Shown here: positions 13,349-21,284 of the stretch, piece after piece
How the letters are laid out: each line of letters begins with the position of its first letter
How positions within the stretch are numbered: the first letter of the stretch is position 1
Origin: Enterobacterales bacterium
GTDB lineage: Bacteria; Pseudomonadota; Gammaproteobacteria; Enterobacterales; Enterobacteriaceae
DNA length: 33,841 nt
Direction: 5' to 3'
Assembly (NCBI GenBank): GCA_003864575.1
Contig: BHES01000026.1
Location: forward strand, 1 to 33,841
Translations under genes and position numbers: made by a program
Notes under the pieces: generated by a model
Database searches by the model: none
What the model was told of the DNA's origin: nothing
What the model saw: only the letters and a program-made list of their open reading frames with translations

Positions 13349-13384
13349 AAAAGGGTAAGTGATCGCTCACTTACCCTTTTTTAT
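13349..13384. terminator. Bidirectional terminator between mnmE and the cytochrome c gene
   Basis: Perfect 14-bp stem AAAAGGGTAAGTGA (13349-13362) / TCACTTACCCTTTT (13367-13380) with the tetraloop TCGC. T-rich tails occur in both directions, so it can end mnmE (plus) and the dehydrogenase operon (minus), which converge here. Confidence 0.92.
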
Positions 13385-13401
13385 TGCCTGATATCTGGCA
13401 G

Positions 13402-14715
13402 TTATGGTTTTTTCGGCTGAGCTGGTTCAGTGAGTTTACGGATTTCCTTCACCTGCGAAGCGCTGACGTCCGGTGCCTGATTGCCCCAGCCATTGCGGAT
13501 GAAGTTCACCACATCAGCCACTTCCTGATTATCCAGCCGCCACGCAAAGCCCGGCATCGTCAGCCCGGTTGGGGCTTTTTGCGTTTTCGGTGCATGAGAA
13601 CCGTTTAATATTATGTTGATCACGGAAGAAGCATCCTCGCTGACCACCGCCGGGTTCTGCGCCAGCTGCGGGAACGCATTTTTCTCACCCTGCCCGCTGG
13701 ACAGATGACAACCCGAGCAGTTATCCAGATACACCTGCGATCCTGCCTTCGACACGTCCCCTTTTTCCAGAGCCTGAGTCGTACTGTCGTTATTAACCTG
13801 CACCCTGAGCTTGCCGTCGGCTGGCAAAGATTTCAGGTAAACCGCAATGGCCTGACGATCTTCATCACTCAGATACTGAGTACTGTCCTGAATCACGTCC
13901 ACCATCGAGCCAAAAGCGGCAGAACGTTCGGTATGACCACGTTCGAGGAACTGGCTGATCTCCGCTTCATTCCACTGCCCCAGGCCAGTCGTCGCATCAC
14001 CACGTAGATTAGGCGCATGCCAGCCCTCCAGCGTACCGCCAGAGAGGTAATCGTCGTCGTTCTGGTCGAGTGCTTTTTCCTGATAACCGATACCGCGTGG
14101 AGTGTGGCAGCTGCCGCAGTGGCCTAAATCCTGTACCAGATAGGCTCCGCGGTTCCAGGCAGCTGTTTGCTGCGGGTCAGAGTAATAGGGTTTCTTCTCG
14201 AGGAAAACGCTGTTCCATACCGCTAACGGCCAGCGCATATTCAGCGGGAACGGGATATCGCTCTCGCGATTCTTCTGATCGACCGCCGCAACCTGATGAG
14301 TGAAATAGAGATACAGATTATGTACATCGTTATCCGTCATCTTGCTGAATGATGGATAAGGCATGGCGGGATAAAGATGATGCCCGTCTTTAGCTATGCC
14401 CTGGCGCAGCGCTTTGCTGAAATCATCCTCACTGTAGTCCCCGATGCCCGTATTTTTATCCGGCGTGATATTGCTGGAATAGATAGCGCCGACCGGCGTA
14501 CTCATTTTCAAACCACCGGCGAACGACTTTCCGCCGGGCGCGGTGTGGCAAGCCACACAGTCGCCGGCACGCGAGAGGTATTCGCCCTGTTTAATTCTGG
14601 CGCCGGTATCGCTGTCTTCTGCGGCTATTACCTGCGTTGTCAGTGACATGCCGGTCAGGCCCATACCCAGCCACAATCCGCAGCGCCATAACGAACTTTT
14701 CTTTGCTTTGATCAT
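13402..14715 (-). CDS. Gluconate 2-dehydrogenase, cytochrome c subunit (triheme)
   Basis: Electron-transfer subunit that passes electrons from the periplasmic flavoprotein to ubiquinone. The 437-residue protein has an N-terminal signal peptide (basic start, hydrophobic core at about 12-30, likely cut after VIAA) and three CxxCH heme c sites at residues 53-57 (CVACH), 200-204 (CGSCH) and 333-337 (CSGCH), the layout of membrane-bound gluconate and alcohol dehydrogenase cytochromes. It follows the flavoprotein gene by 13 bases and is the last gene of the operon. The order small subunit, flavoprotein, cytochrome is that of the Erwinia/Pantoea gluconate dehydrogenases. 2-Ketogluconate dehydrogenase has the same make-up, so the substrate is inferred. 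Confidence 0.88.
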   Translation of the reverse strand: MIKAKKSSLWRCGLWLGMGLTGMSLTTQVIAAEDSDTGARIKQGEYLSRAGDCVACHTAPGGKSFAGGLKMSTPVGAIYSSNITPDKNTGIGDYSEDDFSKALRQGIAKDGHHLYPAMPYPSFSKMTDNDVHNLYLYFTHQVAAVDQKNRESDIPFPLNMRWPLAVWNSVFLEKKPYYSDPQQTAAWNRGAYLVQDLGHCGSCHTPRGIGYQEKALDQNDDDYLSGGTLEGWHAPNLRGDATTGLGQWNEAEISQFLERGHTERSAAFGSMVDVIQDSTQYLSDEDRQAIAVYLKSLPADGKLRVQVNNDSTTQALEKGDVSKAGSQVYLDNCSGCHLSSGQGEKNAFPQLAQNPAVVSEDASSVINIILNGSHAPKTQKAPTGLTMPGFAWRLDNQEVADVVNFIRNGWGNQAPDVSASQVKEIRKLTEPAQPKKP

Positions 14716-14728
14716 GATATCGTCCTGA

Positions 14729-16507
14729 TTATGCCTGAACCAAAGGTCCCGGATGGGCTAAGTACTGCGTACGAATCGCGTTGGCGGCGAAATAGGCCAG
14801 CGCCCCCACCACGCCCGTTGGGTTATACGCCAAATTCTGCGGGAAGGCAGACGCGCCCAGCACGAACAAATTCGGCACATCCCAGCTTTGCAGGTACTTA
14901 TTCACTACGCTATTTTTCGGCGAATCTCCCATGATCGCGCCACCGGTAATGTGCGTGGACTGGTAGGGCTTCACGTCAAAATGGTCTCCGGGTTTCAACT
15001 GACTGACCGACATACTTTTTGGATTCAACACATTGGCGATTTTCATCATTTGCTGAGTAATATGATCGGTCATCTTGTATTCGTTATCCTGCCAGTCAAA
15101 GGTCATGCGCAGTAAAGGATAGCCATAACCGTCCTTATAGGTCGGATCCAGATCCAGATAGCACTGTTTATACGGCATCACGGATCCTTCAGAACCGATG
15201 GACATCGAATGCAGATAATTCTCTTTGATGCCCTGTTTCCAGCCGCTGCCCCAGTTTGGCGTGCCTTTGGGTAACGACATTTGCTGGATCGGGCGCCCAC
15301 CGGTGCGCACCGCAGAAATATAGGCCCCACCGATAAAGCCCAGTTTGGCGTGATCAAAGTTTTCAGCATTGAAATCATCAATGACGGTCCCCGCCGCCCC
15401 CGCGCCGATAAACGGGTTGAAGGTTTTGCTCTCATCAAAGAACAGTGAAATACCGCTATTCATCTGGTAAGCAAAGTTTTTACCCACTACCCCTTCGCCG
15501 GTTTTAGGATCATAAGGTGTACCGATTTTCGACATCAGCAGCAGCCGCACATTATGCAGCTGGAAAGCACTCAGTATCACCAGATCCGCCGTCTGTTCGA
15601 CTTCCTGGCCATAAGCATCAATGTAGGTAACGCCCGTGGCTTTCTTACCGGTGGAATCGGTGTTGATCCGCACCACCTGTGCGCGGGTTTTCAGCGAGAA
15701 ATTTTTCTTCTGGTAGAGCGCAGGCAAAATCGTGCTCTGCGGGGAGGCTTTAGAATAGTTATAACAACCGAAACGCTCGCAGTAGCCGCAGAAATTACAG
15801 GCCCCCAGCTGCACGCCGTAGAAATTGGTGTAGGACTCAGAGGCATTGGCGGCGGGAATAGGGAACGGATGGAATCCGAGCGATTTCGCCGCGTCGCCAA
15901 ACAGTGAACCGGAGTAGAGCTGCGTCAGCGCGGGCGTCGGGTAGCCCTGCTGGCGCGGAGCTTCAAACGGATTACCGCCTGCGATGATCTTGCCCTGAAT
16001 ATTGCCCGCCGTACCGGAAGTCCCACACAGGCGCTCGAATTTGTCGAAGTAGGGTTCAAGCTCATCATAGGTCACGCCGTGATCTTGTACGGTCATATCC
16101 GCAGGGATAAATTTTTCTCCATAGCGGTCGACGACCGTCGAACGCATGCTCAAATCCGCAGGCAGCGCGCGCCACTGCATACCATTCCAGTGAACCCCCG
16201 CTCCCCCAACGCCGTTTCCTGGGAGGAATGCACCGAACTGGCGGTAAGGCACGGCAAAATCAGCCGACGTATGGCGCACGGTCACCGTCTCTTTAGCGGT
16301 CTCCTGAAACAGCTTCAGGCGGATACCGTAGGTCAGCTCGTCCGCAATGCGCGGGTAGGCGAAGTCAGGATAGGTATCCCGTTGTTCGCCGCGCTCCAGT
16401 GCCAGCACTTCCAGACCGGCTTCGGCCAGTTCCATCGCCATGATGGCACCCGTCCAGCCAAGACCCACCACCACCACATCGACATGTTTATTTTTTTGAG
16501 TACTCAT
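14729..16507 (-). CDS. Gluconate 2-dehydrogenase, FAD-containing large subunit (GMC family)
   Basis: Periplasm-facing flavoprotein predicted to oxidise D-gluconate to 2-keto-D-gluconate. From the ATG at 16507 it has 592 residues. The FAD-binding GLGWTG is at residues 15-20, followed by the acid LERG at 37-40. GNGVGGAGVHWNG near 97-109 is the second FAD motif. The active-site region has THITGGAIMGD and YNPTG near the C-terminus, with the GMC His and Asn. A cysteine cluster at residues 237, 240, 243 and 248 resembles the motif holding a 3Fe-4S cluster in related FAD dehydrogenases. The open frame runs 38 codons further upstream, but this ATG overlaps the preceding stop (TAATG) and has AAGGA 8 bases upstream. 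It has no signal peptide and probably leaves the cell with the Tat-exported small subunit. Confidence 0.88.
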   Translation of the reverse strand: MSTQKNKHVDVVVVGLGWTGAIMAMELAEAGLEVLALERGEQRDTYPDFAYPRIADELTYGIRLKLFQETAKETVTVRHTSADFAVPYRQFGAFLPGNGVGGAGVHWNGMQWRALPADLSMRSTVVDRYGEKFIPADMTVQDHGVTYDELEPYFDKFERLCGTSGTAGNIQGKIIAGGNPFEAPRQQGYPTPALTQLYSGSLFGDAAKSLGFHPFPIPAANASESYTNFYGVQLGACNFCGYCERFGCYNYSKASPQSTILPALYQKKNFSLKTRAQVVRINTDSTGKKATGVTYIDAYGQEVEQTADLVILSAFQLHNVRLLLMSKIGTPYDPKTGEGVVGKNFAYQMNSGISLFFDESKTFNPFIGAGAAGTVIDDFNAENFDHAKLGFIGGAYISAVRTGGRPIQQMSLPKGTPNWGSGWKQGIKENYLHSMSIGSEGSVMPYKQCYLDLDPTYKDGYGYPLLRMTFDWQDNEYKMTDHITQQMMKIANVLNPKSMSVSQLKPGDHFDVKPYQSTHITGGAIMGDSPKNSVVNKYLQSWDVPNLFVLGASAFPQNLAYNPTGVVGALAYFAANAIRTQYLAHPGPLVQA

Positions 16508-17229
16508 TACGCATTCCTTTTGCTGGAAATACTGACCGGGCCAAGCGGATAGGTCTGGTTGTGCTTCCCTGCCCAATCTTTGTAATCGGCACGGGCACCG
16601 GGGAAACCAATCAGCTTCCACGATGCTAGGCTCTGATTCCCTCCATGGAGAGGGTCAGACAGGTAACCCTCTTTGGTATTTGCCAGCAGCTGAGCGAAAA
16701 ATGCCGCGCCGGTGAGCTCATCAAATTTTAGATGGTTGGCTTCGAGCGAGGTCAGCAGATCGTTTTGCTGCTGAACGGATAAATCGGCGAATTTCTTCTG
16801 AAACTCTTGCTGGCAGTAGGTATCTACCGCTTTGATACCGATGCGATAAGTATCGCGCGGTGTCAGTTTTGACTGGTATCCCAGAGTGGGGTCGGCTTCG
16901 ACAAAAGGTGGATGCATATACCACAAACCGCCGTGTCCGTAGGGCAGCTCCATCTGTTTGTCGATATATTCCGGCACGCCCTGACTGACTGCGCCAGGCC
17001 CGTTGGCATCGGTTGGGATCAGCCGCTCACAGGCGGCGAGCAGAAAACGCCATTCCTCATTGTTGAAATAAACCGGCACGTAGTGCTGGGAGACCCCCTC
17101 GGCCGCTTTACTGCTTTTGGGGGAAAGTGCCACTGCGCCGGTTGAAACGGTAGCAACCAGAGGCACTAAGGCCAGCGTCTTTTTAAGAAAACCTCGCCTC
17201 GAGGACGGGTTATTATTTTTTTCCGACAT
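16507..17229 (-). CDS. Gluconate 2-dehydrogenase, small (gamma) subunit with Tat signal
   Basis: Third subunit of the membrane-bound dehydrogenase. The 240-residue protein begins with a twin-arginine signal: SRRGFLKK at residues 10-17, then a hydrophobic stretch (about 18-34) and a probable cleavage site near SKAAEG. The rest resembles the gluconate 2-dehydrogenase subunit 3 family (YFNNEEWRFLLAACERLIPTD, LELPYG-like segment, FFAQLLANTKEGYLSDP). It likely folds with the FAD subunit in the cytoplasm and carries it out through the Tat pathway. It is the first gene of the operon, with AGGA 6 bases before the ATG, and shares one base with the next start. Confidence 0.88.
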   Translation of the reverse strand: MSEKNNNPSSRRGFLKKTLALVPLVATVSTGAVALSPKSSKAAEGVSQHYVPVYFNNEEWRFLLAACERLIPTDANGPGAVSQGVPEYIDKQMELPYGHGGLWYMHPPFVEADPTLGYQSKLTPRDTYRIGIKAVDTYCQQEFQKKFADLSVQQQNDLLTSLEANHLKFDELTGAAFFAQLLANTKEGYLSDPLHGGNQSLASWKLIGFPGARADYKDWAGKHNQTYPLGPVSISSKRNA

Positions 17230-17521
17230 AGGTGATCCTCACACTAATAATTAACAGTCAATAAACACATCCACCAAAAATAATAGTTATTTGTATATTA
17301 ATTGTTAATCATGGTTAGGTTGCAAATCATTACAACGTGCGTTGATTATTTTGCTGATAAAACATTCTACTGCCATACCAGAAATCCCCTACAACAAAGA
17401 GGGTTTAAGCGGGTTTTTCACAGAATAAAAGGCAAGGTAAGCGGGGATAAAGAGAAGATCCTACCAACGTACAAATTGTGCTATTTCTTCACAGAAGAGA
17501 GAGTCACCGGAAATAGAGCAT
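17230..17521. promoter_or_regulatory. Upstream region of the dehydrogenase operon
   Basis: No gene is seen in this A/T-rich stretch. On the minus strand TTAACA (17303-17308), a 17-base spacer and TATTAT (17280-17285) form a plausible sigma70 promoter about 45 bases before the dehydrogenase start; confidence is limited by the A/T content. I see no Pho box and no good CRP site. The 17320-17520 part shows no structure I can assign. Confidence 0.5.
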
Positions 17522-17552
17522 AAAAAAACCTGATGCGGTAAGCACCAGGCTT
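17522..17552 (-). terminator. Terminator of the chemoreceptor gene
   Basis: Reading leftward, CCTGGTGC (17549-17542) pairs with GCATCAGG (17536-17529) over a 5-base loop with one G-U pair, followed by seven T. It lies 27 bases after the chemoreceptor stop. Confidence 0.85.
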
Positions 17553-17578
17553 TAGTTTCAGTAAGTTATCATTCTATT

Positions 17579-19474
17579 TCACAGTTTAAATCCGGCAATG
17601 ACGGTCTCCAGTTGCAGCGTTTGGTCCTGCATAGCCTGCGCAGCGGCTGACACCTGTTCCACCAATGCAGCGTTTTGTTGCGTGGTGTTATCTAACTGGG
17701 TGATCGCAATGTTTACCTGCTCAATTCCGAGGCTTTGTTCCTGGCTGGAGGACATGATCTCTCCCATCAATGTTGCTACATTGTTAACGCCAACCATCAA
17801 TTCATCCATAGTGGTACCTGCGGTCGCCACCAGCTGACTGCCCGTGGTGATGTCCGCCACCGAGTCCTCGATCAGCTTTTTGATTTCTCGTGCAGACGTG
17901 GCGGAACGCTGAGCCAGACTGCGCACTTCCGAGGCAACCACAGCGAAGCCGCGCCCCTGTTCACCGGCACGGGCGGCTTCAACGGCGGCGTTTAGAGCCA
18001 GAATGTTGGTCTGGAACGCGATGCTATCGATCACGCTGATGATATCGACAATTTTCTTCGAGGAACCGTTGATAGACCCCATGGTGTCCACCACTTGCCG
18101 CACGACTCGCGTGCCTTTTTCTGCCACAGCAGACGCCTCCCGCGCCAGCTGATTAGCACCTTCGGCATTCCCGGCATTCTGCTTAACGGTGCTGGTCAGT
18201 TGCTCCATGGATGCCGCGGTTTGTTCAATCGAGCTCGCCTGCTCTTCGGTACGCGCCGAGAGATCCAGGTTACCACTGGCTATCTGCCGCGAAGCGGAGG
18301 CGATCGCCAGCGTGCTGTCACCCACCTGTTTGAGGATCGATTGCAGGAAGTCGAGGAAGTTATTGAAGCTGCGATTCACAGCGTCAAATTCCGGACTGCG
18401 GCTTTGCGGTAGACGCTGGGTCAGATCAGCGCCACCGGCAGACAGCTGGCTGATGTTTTTATTCAGCGCCGCAAGCTGACGCATGAAAATTTTGATCGCA
18501 GCAATCAGTACCAGCAACAGCAGTAATACCATCGGGATTTGCACCAGTCCCAGGCTGGCAAGAATGCTGTGGGTCCGCTGCAACAGCTGGCTGGTTGGCA
18601 TGTCGGTCACGATGTACCACGGCCCCTGAATCTTGCTCATAAACAGGGTGTGATCGGTGCCGTCATTGTTGTAGTCCGCCACCAGATCACGGCTGTCCTT
18701 TATCTGATCAAGACTTTGACGGATCTGCGCCGCCAGCGGTGACTGCTCGCCGAGCGAGGCCAGTTTTGGCAGTTTTTCATCGCTGCTGCGGCTGGTGCCG
18801 ACGATAGTGCCATCCTGCTCAACAATGTAGATCGTTCCTTTGACCTTTTTCTCCATGTCGGTGACCAACTGGTTGAAGAAGCCCAAGGTCACGTCAATGG
18901 TCGCCACGCCCCACTGTTTGTCACCCTTATAAATGGCCATCGCGCAGTTGGTTCGCGGCTGGGTACTGGCATCATCAAAGTAAGCCGGTGCCCAGATGCA
19001 TTGGCCCTTTTCACCTTTTGAGGCCGCCAGATACCAGGACTGCTCAAAATAATTTGGCGATTCTGCACTGTTCCAGAACGTATTCACGGTCAGTTCATTA
19101 TTCGTGTTACGGGCAAAGAAGCTGCTGAACTTTACTTTGGCTGGGTCACGTTCATGAGGTAACGGCCAGATACCGCCACCAAATACCGCGCTGTCACCGT
19201 ACTGATCCACCAGCGCCGGCAAAAGTGTATCGATTGTCGCGCTGTCCATCTGCGCCACACTTTGGGTAATGCTGCGAACCTGAGATTCGACTTTATTCAG
19301 ACGATCGTTAATCACTACGGCGATGTCATCTACCTGGTTTGCAACCAGCGTACTTTCAGCCTGTTTCAGTTTAGGGGAGATAAAAACCTGGATAACAATG
19401 AGCGTAACGGTAACCAGCACAATAAAAAATAAGCTGATCAAAGCGATGAAGCGTGACTGCGTTGTTTTTAACAT
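17579..19474 (-). CDS. Methyl-accepting chemotaxis protein with periplasmic Cache-like sensor
   Basis: Transmembrane chemoreceptor that controls CheA through CheW. From the ATG at 19474 it has 631 residues: TM1 at about 8-31, a periplasmic sensor at about 32-305 that looks like a double Cache domain ([24 protein letters not shown]-like [18 protein letters not shown]), TM2 at about 310-335, a HAMP domain, and a long signalling coiled coil whose tip holds [20 protein letters not shown]. Two helix-bundle segments rich in Glu/Gln pairs are the likely methylation sites. The C-terminus has no NWETF-type CheR-docking pentapeptide. Earlier in-frame TTG (19495) and GTG (19489) codons are possible starts, but neither has a better ribosome site. 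The ligand is unknown; small organic acids or amino acids are usual for this type. Confidence 0.9.
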   Translation of the reverse strand: MLKTTQSRFIALISLFFIVLVTVTLIVIQVFISPKLKQAESTLVANQVDDIAVVINDRLNKVESQVRSITQSVAQMDSATIDTLLPALVDQYGDSAVFGGGIWPLPHERDPAKVKFSSFFARNTNNELTVNTFWNSAESPNYFEQSWYLAASKGEKGQCIWAPAYFDDASTQPRTNCAMAIYKGDKQWGVATIDVTLGFFNQLVTDMEKKVKGTIYIVEQDGTIVGTSRSSDEKLPKLASLGEQSPLAAQIRQSLDQIKDSRDLVADYNNDGTDHTLFMSKIQGPWYIVTDMPTSQLLQRTHSILASLGLVQIPMVLLLLLVLIAAIKIFMRQLAALNKNISQLSAGGADLTQRLPQSRSPEFDAVNRSFNNFLDFLQSILKQVGDSTLAIASASRQIASGNLDLSARTEEQASSIEQTAASMEQLTSTVKQNAGNAEGANQLAREASAVAEKGTRVVRQVVDTMGSINGSSKKIVDIISVIDSIAFQTNILALNAAVEAARAGEQGRGFAVVASEVRSLAQRSATSAREIKKLIEDSVADITTGSQLVATAGTTMDELMVGVNNVATLMGEIMSSSQEQSLGIEQVNIAITQLDNTTQQNAALVEQVSAAAQAMQDQTLQLETVIAGFKL

Positions 19475-19493
19475 TTTCGCGGTACTCACAGGC

Positions 19494-19515
19494 AAAGCAG
19501 CGAGATCGCTGCTTT
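19494..19515. repeat. 22-bp perfect palindrome in the chemoreceptor leader
   Basis: AAAGCAGCGA (19494-19503), two bases, TCGCTGCTTT (19506-19515). It sits 20 bases before the ATG at 19474 and where transcription from the sigma28-like promoter would start, so it could form a 5'-end RNA hairpin or be a protein-binding site. Confidence 0.8.
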
Positions 19516-19519
19516 ACTA

Positions 19520-19546
19520 CTAACGGCATTTTTCGGCGTTTCTTTA
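19520..19546 (-). promoter_or_regulatory. Sigma28 (FliA)-like promoter of the chemoreceptor gene
   Basis: On the minus strand TAAA (19546-19543), a 15-base spacer and GCCGTTAG (19527-19520) match the FliA consensus TAAA-N15-GCCGATAA at 10 of 12 positions. Flagellar sigma factor control is the rule for enterobacterial chemoreceptor genes, so the position supports the match. Confidence 0.7.
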
Positions 19547-19796
19547 TGTCCCCGTAGTGGATATATCTTGTGGAGGACGGGGAATAATTCTTCTGCGAAA
19601 TAGCGTTCAGCGTGCAATTCTTATCCGCTAAGACATAAGGATGTGAACTGGCTCACTTTTTTGCGCTTTAAACGCTTTTTTAAGCGAGAAATGGGCATTT
19701 TGATGCGGTTTTTAAGCAGTTTTTAATGATTTCTCTTAATGTTATTCTTCCAGCCCTGAGAGAGAATAAGCCGAACCATTAATCATGGAGTGAACA
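19547..19796. promoter_or_regulatory. Chemoreceptor-yieE divergent intergenic region with a CRP site
   Basis: No gene is seen here. TGTGA (19642-19646), ACTGGC, TCACT (19653-19657) matches the CRP consensus TGTGA-N6-TCACA at 9 of 10 core positions with A/T-rich flanks. It lies about 138 bases upstream of the predicted chemoreceptor transcript start and 148 bases before the yieE start, so either gene could be its target. I find no convincing sigma70 promoter for yieE. Confidence 0.6.
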
Positions 19797-20522
19797 ATGG
19801 CGTGCCATTTCGCTAGATGGGTAGCAGCGGATCCTGAACCGGATACTCACCGCCTTCCCGCCGACGTAATTTTATCCGCAAGAATTCTTTCCGAAAAACA
19901 GCGTAAACGTTTTCTGACTGGCCGCGTGCTGCTGGCAGAGATGATGTTCTACCTGTACGGCATCACTGAGCTGCCCGCCATCATCATTTTACCGAGCGGA
20001 CGCCCGAGTTTTGAATCTCCCAACCTGCCGGATTTCAGCCTGGCCTTTGCAGGCAACACCGCTGGTGTCATGCTCAGCAGCGAAGGGAAAGTCGGACTGG
20101 ATCTCGAGATCATTCATGCCCGCAGCGCACTGATCAATCCGCAACAACAGGCGCAACTGTCCGCCGTTGAGCAGACGTGGATTAATCTGCAAAGCTATCC
20201 GGTGGAGTCTGCCCTGCAACTTTGGTGTATTCGTCAAAGTATGCTGAAGCTCTCCGGCCTGACCGAGTATGGCGAAAAAAGCCTGAGCCTGAACCCGGCA
20301 TCCGGTCGCCTGCGATCGGCCCTGACGCCAGAAGCGCAGGTGATGAGCGATATCGACGGCTCCCTGACCTGGGCCTGTGCCCATTCGCCCTCTATCGCGC
20401 GGTTGCTGTGCTGGCGCTATGATCCGGGTAATGGCTTCACACGCACACAAACATTGTCACCGCAGCAACAGCCTGATTCGCCACATTTCATGAAGTTCAC
20501 CAGTCTGCCTCCGGCAAAATAA
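19797..20522 (+). CDS. yieE: 4'-phosphopantetheinyl transferase-like protein YieE
   Basis: Resembles E. coli YieE along most of its 241 residues (249 in E. coli): the N-terminal AxHFAR-like start, RFLTGRVLLAEMMFYLYGI, LPSGRP, and GLDLEIIHAR at about residues 97-106, which matches the GxDxE Mg-binding motif of phosphopantetheinyl transferases. The second motif, normally WxxKEAxxK, is here LWCIRQSMLKLSG, so the Lys-Glu pair is missing, as I also recall for E. coli YieE. Transfer activity is therefore uncertain. GGAG lies 7 bases before the ATG. The flanking chrR, adeP and yieH keep the E. coli order, which supports the name. Confidence 0.82.
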   Translation: MACHFARWVAADPEPDTHRLPADVILSARILSEKQRKRFLTGRVLLAEMMFYLYGITELPAIIILPSGRPSFESPNLPDFSLAFAGNTAGVMLSSEGKVGLDLEIIHARSALINPQQQAQLSAVEQTWINLQSYPVESALQLWCIRQSMLKLSGLTEYGEKSLSLNPASGRLRSALTPEAQVMSDIDGSLTWACAHSPSIARLLCWRYDPGNGFTRTQTLSPQQQPDSPHFMKFTSLPPAK

Positions 20523-20541
20523 TTCGGCTTCAGCACAAGGC

Positions 20542-20563
20542 GCCGGACCGCGCCCTGTCCGGC
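20542..20563. repeat. REP-like palindrome between yieE and chrR
   Basis: GCCGGAC (20542-20548) and GTCCGGC (20557-20563) enclose the 8-base loop CGCGCCCT. The GCCGGA core flanked by GGCG resembles enterobacterial REP sequences. There is no T run, so it is not a standard terminator. It is the only clear copy I notice in the window. Confidence 0.45.
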
Positions 20564-20629
20564 ACAAATAATCTGGTCTAGATTTAGGCTGAGCTCCATT
20601 TCAGAAGTCATCCATAACAGGAGTAGTCA

Positions 20630-21202
20630 ATGTCAACGCAACCACTGAAGTTTGTCACACTGTTAGGTAGCCTGCGTAAGGGCTCTTACAACGCCATGAT
20701 CGCCCGTACTTTGCCAAAACTGGCGCCGGAAGGTATTACAATTGAGGCCTTGCCTTCTATTGGTAGCCTGCCGCTGTACGATGCCGATATTCAGCAGGGA
20801 GAGGGTTTCCCGGCAGATCTCGAGGCCATCGCTGAGCAAATCCGCCAGGCCGACGGCGTGATTATCGTCACCCCGGAATACAACTACTCAGTTCCGGGCG
20901 GCCTAAAAAACGCCATAGACTGGCTGTCACGTCTGCCTAATCAGCCGCTGGCTGGTAAACCCGTGCTGATTCAGACCAGTTCAATGGGGCCGATTGGTGG
21001 CGCACGCTGCCAATATCATTTGCGCCAGATCCTGGTGTTTCTCGATGCGATGGTGATGAACCGTCCTGAATTTATGGGCGGGGTGATTCAGAGCAAAGTA
21101 GATGAGCAGATTGGTGAAGTGATCGAACAAGGGACACTCGATTTCCTGACTGGCCAGTTAACGACCTTCGCAGATTATACCCGCCGGGTCGCCTTGAAAT
21201 AA
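20630..21202 (+). CDS. chrR: NADPH-dependent FMN reductase / quinone and chromate reductase
   Basis: Soluble flavoprotein that reduces quinones by two electrons and also chromate, protecting against redox stress (E. coli ChrR/YieF). The 190 residues match E. coli throughout. The FMN phosphate-binding loop is LGSLRKGSYN at residues 12-21, and the isoalloxazine-contacting TPEYNYSVPGGLKNAIDWLSR is at about 82-102. SSMGPIGGARCQYHLRQIL follows as in the family. CAGGAG is 6 bases before the ATG. It is probably monocistronic, ending at the terminator shared with adeP. Confidence 0.95.
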   Translation: MSTQPLKFVTLLGSLRKGSYNAMIARTLPKLAPEGITIEALPSIGSLPLYDADIQQGEGFPADLEAIAEQIRQADGVIIVTPEYNYSVPGGLKNAIDWLSRLPNQPLAGKPVLIQTSSMGPIGGARCQYHLRQILVFLDAMVMNRPEFMGGVIQSKVDEQIGEVIEQGTLDFLTGQLTTFADYTRRVALK

Positions 21203-21232
21203 CGCGATTCAGGACGGATCACTGCAAACAAA

Positions 21233-21264
21233 AAAAGCCCGCTGATGTTTTAGCGGGCTTTTAT
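21233..21264. terminator. Bidirectional terminator between chrR and adeP
   Basis: AAAAGCCCGCT (21233-21243) and AGCGGGCTTTT (21252-21262) form a perfect 11-bp stem with an 8-base loop. T runs exist in both directions, serving the convergent genes. Confidence 0.92.
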
Positions 21265-21284
21265 TATGGCGTCAGAAAGGGGCT

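Noticed and set aside
13402-17229. Alcohol or aldehyde dehydrogenase complex instead of gluconate dehydrogenase
   Set aside because: The cytochrome alone would fit, but the GMC flavoprotein and Tat-signal small subunit fit the gluconate/2-ketogluconate type and not the quinoprotein alcohol type.
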